This document shows, piece after piece, positions 58,774 to 64,000 of a DNA stretch of 64,000 nt; position 1 is the first letter of the stretch; every line of letters starts with the position of its first letter. Source of the DNA: Amia ocellicauda (lineage: Eukaryota; Chordata; Actinopteri; Amiiformes; Amiidae). The stretch is from positions 18,340,249 through 18,404,248 of the forward strand of contig NC_089858.1 in assembly GCF_036373705.1 (NCBI RefSeq), written 5' to 3'. Both the position numbers and the translations under genes were made by a program. A model generated the notes under the pieces. It worked only from the letters and a program-made list of their open reading frames with translations. It was not told the DNA's origin and did no database searches.

Positions 58774-60753
58774 TAATCTTACTAAAACACTGGAAAATTG
58801 AATTACATAATTTCTGTATTGAACTTGAAATCCCCAACCACATCAGATAATTAAAAAGCTTGGATCAGGAGCATTATAGGGTCAGTTATCTGGTTCAACA
58901 AAGTAGTGGAGAGCTTGGATTGAACAAACAAAACCAAAACAAACAGCAGGACAGTGTGGCACCCCACGACCAGGGTTGAGAAGCATGGATTTAGACTGGG
59001 AGGAAATCATGCCATACCAACTGCTTGCAGCTCGTTTCAGTGGTGTTGGAGAAGTTGCAGGTCCCGTTCTTACAGCAGTTGGTGCTCAGGTCAGCCCACA
59101 GCCTGGAGAAAGCAAGATTCACTAATGTATTTAATACACAGCACAAGATCTCTTCATTAAACACAATGCATGCAAAGGTCAGTGTAGGAAGTCCAAATCC
59201 AAGACAAGGATGGCTTTTGTGGCATGTGGCTGAATTTTCTCCTGTGTTTCAGTTTCAAAGCAGAGACACTAGGTAAGCAAATGTGATCCATGCGAAGTGG
59301 CTAAAGAAACAGGCTTTTCCAGGCCACCATTGAGATAAGCCCTGCAGAGGAGATACCACACTCACAACACAGATCATACAGCAGCAAGGACCTTCTGAAT
59401 CCAATAATACAAAAAATGATACTTACTGTTCTCCAAAGAGGCCATGGTAGTATCCATAGTAGATAAGAGACTGATCATTGAGGTCATAGCTGCTTAGCCC
59501 GTTTCCAACCGCAAAGCCCTGAAGACAAATAAAATATATAACCATAACAGAAAGGTATTTAAAAAAAAAAAAAAAAAAAAAAAACTTTTGCACAGGTCCC
59601 AGTCTTTGACATTACCTTGAAATTAACGATCGCAGAGCCATTGGCAATCCGGAGGCTCAGTGTTGGTGTGTAAATCCCCCCATAACTCTCCCCAAATATA
59701 TAGAAGTCATTCCTCTTGAAGTCTGGGAACTTGTCGAAGAAACCCTGCAAAGCTATGTAGTTGTCATCAGCCACCTGTTGAAAAGCATTAAGCAGGATCA
59801 GGGATGTAAAACGATGAAAAAAAACAAGTAACATGAAATTCACTGAGTGGAAATGCCAACTGTACTGCCAAAGCCTGCACCAACCTCGTCGTCGTTTGTT
59901 GCATATTGTTTATCACCCGAAAACGAGTAGCCCACACCTGCCGGGGACTCCAGGTACAATACATTGGCGATTTGATTCCAGCTGAATTCATTGCGGTACA
60001 GAGTGGCACCGTCGTCATTCACCTGCCAGGAAGGAAACCGTTCTCAGTTTGCCCCCCAAATTAAACCAATCATGTGCGGCATTTTACAGCTGGATAAACA
60101 TTGATAAATATTGTAAAGCATTACGTGGAAAGGTCCGTTCTCCGACAAGAAGCCATCGAGAGAGCTGCAGCCCGGACCGCCGTTCAACCACAACACAAGC
60201 GGGTCTTCGAGCGGGTCTCTCTGGGAGGTCACGAACCTGCCGCGGAAACCATCCATTATGACGCGAATACAGAATAATAAACCACACCTGGAACGCCAAT
60301 CGATCTCACTGAAAATGGCACATGTTTCCACAATTCAAGCTTCTATAAAATCAGTTTAAGCATGGCTGGTATTTTATTAAACCAGAATGATCGATCAACA
60401 CTGGCCTGAAGACACACAGAAGATTTCAATGGTATAATTTAAGATGATTTCAATACAAACATGGACTTTTAAAACTTGAAGATAATGCGGAAGTTGGTAT
60501 TCTACATCAGTACCACCCATATTAAGAATACGTGTGCCTCCTAAATACGTTTAGTGCAATTTTACCAATAGTGCAGATACTTCCCGGGGCTTGCTTGCAA
60601 GTAGCCGGACCATTGCCTGAAATTCGGTTTGAAGGTGAGCCCAGGCAGACCGATCACTTCATCCGGATCGTAACCAATCTGTGCGGCACAGCTCGAAAGT
60701 ATTAAGGAGAAGACGAAACTACACAGGAACATGCTTCCCTTGTGCGCTGTCAC
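56622..60753 (-). CDS. Cathepsin A-like serine carboxypeptidase, minus copy, 456-463 aa
   Basis: Complete S10 carboxypeptidase of cathepsin A type, expected in the lysosome or secreted. Exons in transcript order: 60753-60566, 60236-60125, 60022-59885, 59774-59616, 59518-59427, 59102-59018, 58408-58256, 58117-57990, 57580-57418, 57109-57020, 56705-56622. Starting at the second ATG (60732, '[17 protein letters not shown]') gives a clean signal peptide and 456 residues. Numbered from there, the triad is S169 ('GESYGG'), D381 ('NGDTDMACN') and H433 ('GAGHMVP'), with '[14 protein letters not shown]' as oxyanion-hole block. Exon 3 uses the weak donor GAG|GTTGGT. Intron positions and most exon lengths equal those of the plus-strand copy. 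Human CTSA has a longer Arg/Lys-rich excision linker before 'PPC'; here it is short. Confidence 0.93.
58649..58986. mobile_element. hAT-like non-autonomous element in intron 6
   Basis: Imperfect inverted ends: CAGTGGTTGTCAACCCCGG on the left, and 'CCAGGGTTGAGAAGCATG' on the right. They enclose a poly(T) tract and no ORF. The right end is decayed and no target duplication could be assigned, so boundaries are approximate. Confidence 0.6.
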
Positions 60754-60851
60754 GTACGCGCAAAACCGGGACAGTGCTTCAATGCACCGGGGGAAAGAAA
60801 AGAGAAGTTGCTCGCACCAGCTTTCTCAACCCTGTTTTAAACTACTGTAAA

Positions 60852-60886
60852 GTCATATGACTTGCTCTGTCGTGTGTCATGTGATC
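60852..60886 (-). promoter_or_regulatory. M-box/CLEAR-like E-boxes at the minus carboxypeptidase promoter
   Basis: GTCATATGAC (60852-60861, palindromic) and GTCATGTGATC (60876-60886) lie about 120-155 bp upstream of the minus-strand start codon. Both match MiT/TFE-type E-boxes with GTCA flanks. This fits lysosomal co-regulation; only motif evidence exists. Confidence 0.4.
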
Positions 60887-61654
60887 GGGGAACTTCCACA
60901 CGGTGCTACAGAAACCAATGCAAGATTGTGATTCGGAGAATTATACATTTTCCTGAGTACTGCCGTATCCTGTAATAGCAAATGTGGAATCGTTTTATGT
61001 TTTGCACTGAGGGAAGTCCAGGGAGCTTTGGACCTCATACTTCTCCATATCGTTGTTGTTGCTAAAATGTTTACGGATGAGCAATAACATCCCATTAGTA
61101 AGGATACGATCAACTAGAAGTAGAGTTACCTGTTAAACAAGAATCATATACTATTATATGTCTGATGTGATGGTGGTGTTTTTCGTAATCTTGAAATGTT
61201 CATCAAGACAGGAGTTGCTTTAGTAATTAAACTGTACAATGTTAACTGAAAACTCAGAAACCACATCGGGAGACAGTACAATACATGTATTTACAACATC
61301 AATAAAATCCACATATTACACTAGTTCATGTGGCATGTTGAATGACTGATTATATTCTGTCCAGCTATTAAATTTCACCTGTATGTGCCAGATGAGAATA
61401 TATATCGACTTTATAATGTTCCCTTGAGTCTTTACTGGTGATTACGAATCCTGTATAACGTCCGGTTAGATAACCATAGTGTTAGAAATTGTGTAAATAA
61501 AACTGATTTATCAGGTATTAGAATAAGAAAACTACCGGCACATGTTTGAAATAGTATGAGTTATAGATAACGTTTTAAGATACCCATTTCAAAAGCGCCA
61601 TCTTTACAAATGCGCCAATACCGACGTGTACAGCATCACCACAGGCCACTGCCA

Positions 61655-61876
61655 GCACGTGATCTCTGGTGTAGCCGAAAGAAACCGGGAGGGTTAAAGG
61701 TCAGCGCCAACTTCCTGTGTCAAAACATGGCATCATAATTAATTCTATTAATTAAATAGATAGCCTATTTATTAAATGATTATATGTAAGTGCGATGTAT
61801 CATTAAGACTTATTATTTATTCATCTCGTAATTTTATCTAAGTTTTAATTGTTTTCCCCGTTTTGATCACGTGACC
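61655..61876. promoter_or_regulatory. Further CACGTG E-boxes
   Basis: GCACGTGATC at 61655-61664 and GATCACGTGACC at 61865-61876. The second, read on the minus strand, is GGTCACGTGATC, nearly the full CLEAR palindrome. They lie between the minus-strand carboxypeptidase and the plus-strand first exon near 62.4 kb, so either gene could be served. Confidence 0.4.
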
Positions 61877-61935
61877 GCGAAACGTGACTGCGCTTTGCAG
61901 TTGCATTTGTTTTTAACTTATTACATTGAGCAGAT

Positions 61936-61939
<4 letters not shown>

Positions 61940-62010
<71 letters not shown>
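61940..62010. repeat. (TA)n microsatellite, about 35 units
   Basis: About 71 bp of uninterrupted TA alternation. It is a self-complementary tract sitting between two divergent transcription units. Confidence 0.9.
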
Positions 62011-62011
<1 letters not shown>

Positions 62012-62239
62012 CACTATACGTGTATTATCGAAATCAAAACCAACAAAACGTGTAAAAAAATATCAACTGTAAAGATATTATAAATGACCCCAGGGCGGAC
62101 TGTACTATTTTCCCAGTTGGAAAGGGGGGGGGGTAGTGACACTGCAGCCTCGTTCTAGCAGGAACCAGTGAAGGGGGGTGGGCTGCAGGATATCTTAAAA
62201 ATAAAACATTTTGATTATGTTTTCTGTGGAAAACCGAGT

Positions 62240-62571
62240 TGACGTGTTTTTGTAAATGCCCAGCCCCCGGGATCGCCGCGGTTAAAACGCAGTCGCTCCG
62301 GTGCCGTCTGTGGCCGCGCTGTGCGCCGAGCGGAGCGGCTTGTTTGTGTTGTTTTTTTCTCTCCTTCCGGGGGGGGGCTGCGGTGTCGCGAGCCCGAGCT
62401 CGAGCTCAAGAAGATGGCGCTGTGAGCGCGCGCGAGAGGCTCGTCGCCATTTTGTATTGAAAATCAAACCGACCTGGGAGAGAGAGAGAGAGACGTTTTA
62501 TTTTTTTAAACTACTCGGGGAGGAGTAAAAAATAAGAAATGACCTTCAGAAAATAAATCGAGAGAAGCAAG
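62240..62571 (+). promoter_or_regulatory. GC-rich promoter and probable non-coding first exon (cnot1 candidate)
   Basis: A CpG-rich segment with YY1-type sites: AAGATGGCGC (62411-62420) and, inverted, GCCATTTTG (62446-62454). These mark transcription starts of many housekeeping genes. A donor GCAAG|GTAATG closes a putative exon at 62571; the following 1.4 kb looks intronic. No coding frame is evident in the exon. In human 16q21, GOT2, SLC38A7 and CNOT1 are consecutive and co-oriented. The strand and place of this exon fit cnot1, but the identity is inferred from synteny alone. Confidence 0.45.
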
Positions 62572-64000
62572 GTAATGGTGTAATGGCTCCGGTACACAAT
62601 TTACTGATCTTTTATTTGTCTGTGTTTGATATTTCAAGGGAAAAACAAAGCATGCGGAATCCAGATAGGGTTGACAAAGTTAAGTGCTCCCACCGAGGGT
62701 CTAAACCGACACGAAAGTTGATTTTATTTTCTCACTCATGATTCTCATCTACATGAGGTTTTCACTGATTTGATCATTTCACATTGACTTGATCGCATGG
62801 TTGGAGGCTGGGGCTGTTCTTCAGAGCAATATAGACGAATCCCACTAAATAACCGGATTACTGCTCTGCTTTTTCCACCCTCCGCTGGATGAAATCTTTA
62901 AGAAAGAAACAAAGGCTTTTAGAAGAGGTGGGGCCCTGTAAAGCCAAATACAATTATCACTGGAGTTTTTACAAATGTTATGTATTGAATACTGATTTAC
63001 CAGTTTTCTATTTCCTTGAATATCTTCCCTGTCTTGTCTAAATCGTTTCAATCAGAAGGCTTCTTTTATTGAACATTTTAACGAAACCTCAATACAAACC
63101 TATTGTACATCACCTTCACACAGTACTGACAGTTTGGAAACTAGTAAACCATTTAGGGTTTATTCGGGTCTCTTATTATTCAACGTTTTTTTCCCTGGTG
63201 TTTAAAAGAAAACCCTCAATGTACCAATACCTTGAGTTATATTACCGTTGGTAGGTACTGCTTTCGAAGAGGAAATTGTATTGTTACTACAATTGGAAGT
63301 TTAATTGATTTTACACCAAAACAATTTTGGCTTTTGTTAGATACGACGCCCTTTAAAACGAGTTAAGAAGTGCATATTGTAAAGTAAGGTGTCCGTTTCA
63401 GCAAGCTGTCTGCCTTTAGTCTGGTAAGAATCTCCACTACTGATCTCTTTAATGGTTTAATACTGAACATGACTTATAGTAATGTAGTACATAGTATTTT
63501 CCTTGGGTGATAATAAGTAATATCTTTGGTTAAAAGGCAGTACAAACTTTGAACTATCAAGTGGATTCAACATCTGAGACTTTAGCAAGTGATATAACAA
63601 ATCATGCAAGTCTACATGTATTGGCTATACGTATTATTGGAAAATATCACATTCAAAATCATATTTAAATGTTATGATCTTATTAATGTATAAGTATATA
63701 TCCGTTTGATCACATGTTTAAACGATATGGAAAATGTTGTATTCTTTATAAGAGGCCACTTTTTATTATTTATTTTTGACAGCATTCTTTCCTCTTAAAT
63801 CCGGTAAATGAATGCGAAATAGACTTAACGTCTCAGCTGAATCGTCTGTATAGTGATTATTGTACATTTTACAAAGCCTTTTCGACCACACTAATTGCAA
63901 GCTCAGAATAAAAAACCGACTTTACACGTTTTGTGGAAATATGAGATGTAGTGGGTTAGGCCTAGGTTACTTTTTTTTTTTTTTTGTATGTATGTATAAA
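62572..64000 (+). other. Probable first intron, no feature recognised
   Basis: AT-rich sequence without recognisable exons up to the window edge; short open frames look random. Confidence 0.4.

Overview
The window reads as nuclear DNA of a ray-finned fish. It has spliced vertebrate genes with GT-AG introns, fish-type Tc1/mariner and hAT transposons, a decayed CR1/L2-like LINE, and many (TA)n and (TG)n microsatellites. I cannot name the species. I could run no alignment or search, so all family calls rest on reading translations and splice sites by eye.

Layout. 1-11 kb: gene-poor, with LINE fragments and a full-length Tc1/mariner copy (7.4-8.6 kb), then a possible promoter with two CRE sites. 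11.1-13.0 kb (+): a single-coding-exon ITPRIP-like membrane protein with a large acidic repeat, followed by an unidentified exon-like segment (13.9-14.2 kb) with two PPxY motifs. 15.6-16.8 kb: second Tc1 copy. 21.5-28.1 kb (+): got2, mitochondrial aspartate aminotransferase, complete in ten exons. 30.05-33.5 kb (-): a six-exon TRIM E3 ligase (RING, two B-boxes, coiled coil, PRY/SPRY), convergent with got2. 35.7-36.9 kb: third Tc1 copy. 38.35-43.7 kb (+): slc38a7 (SNAT7, lysosomal glutamine transporter), complete in ten coding exons. 48.2-50.35 kb: an internally deleted Tc1 element, then a decayed fourth Tc1 copy. 50.65-55.66 kb (+) and 56.62-60.75 kb (-): two tail-to-tail cathepsin A-like serine carboxypeptidases with matching eleven-exon structures. 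62.2-62.57 kb (+): a GC-rich probable non-coding first exon of a gene that runs off the window.

The order and orientation got2(+), slc38a7(+), next gene(+) match the human 16q21 block GOT2-SLC38A7-CNOT1. The last exon is therefore a candidate cnot1 first exon, and the TRIM and carboxypeptidase genes are additions to the conserved block. SLC38A7 and cathepsin A-type proteins both act in the lysosome, and E-boxes like the TFEB/CLEAR site lie upstream of slc38a7 and of the minus-strand carboxypeptidase. The plus-strand carboxypeptidase instead has a TATA box, and its signal-peptide exon carries a 4-base tandem duplication that breaks the frame.

The 1221-bp Tc1 family has a D155/D246/E283 triad with 36 residues between the last two. 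This is the DD36E spacing of the Incomer group, not the classical DD34E. Three of four copies keep an intact 346-residue ORF, which suggests recent activity. I saw no wholly new system.
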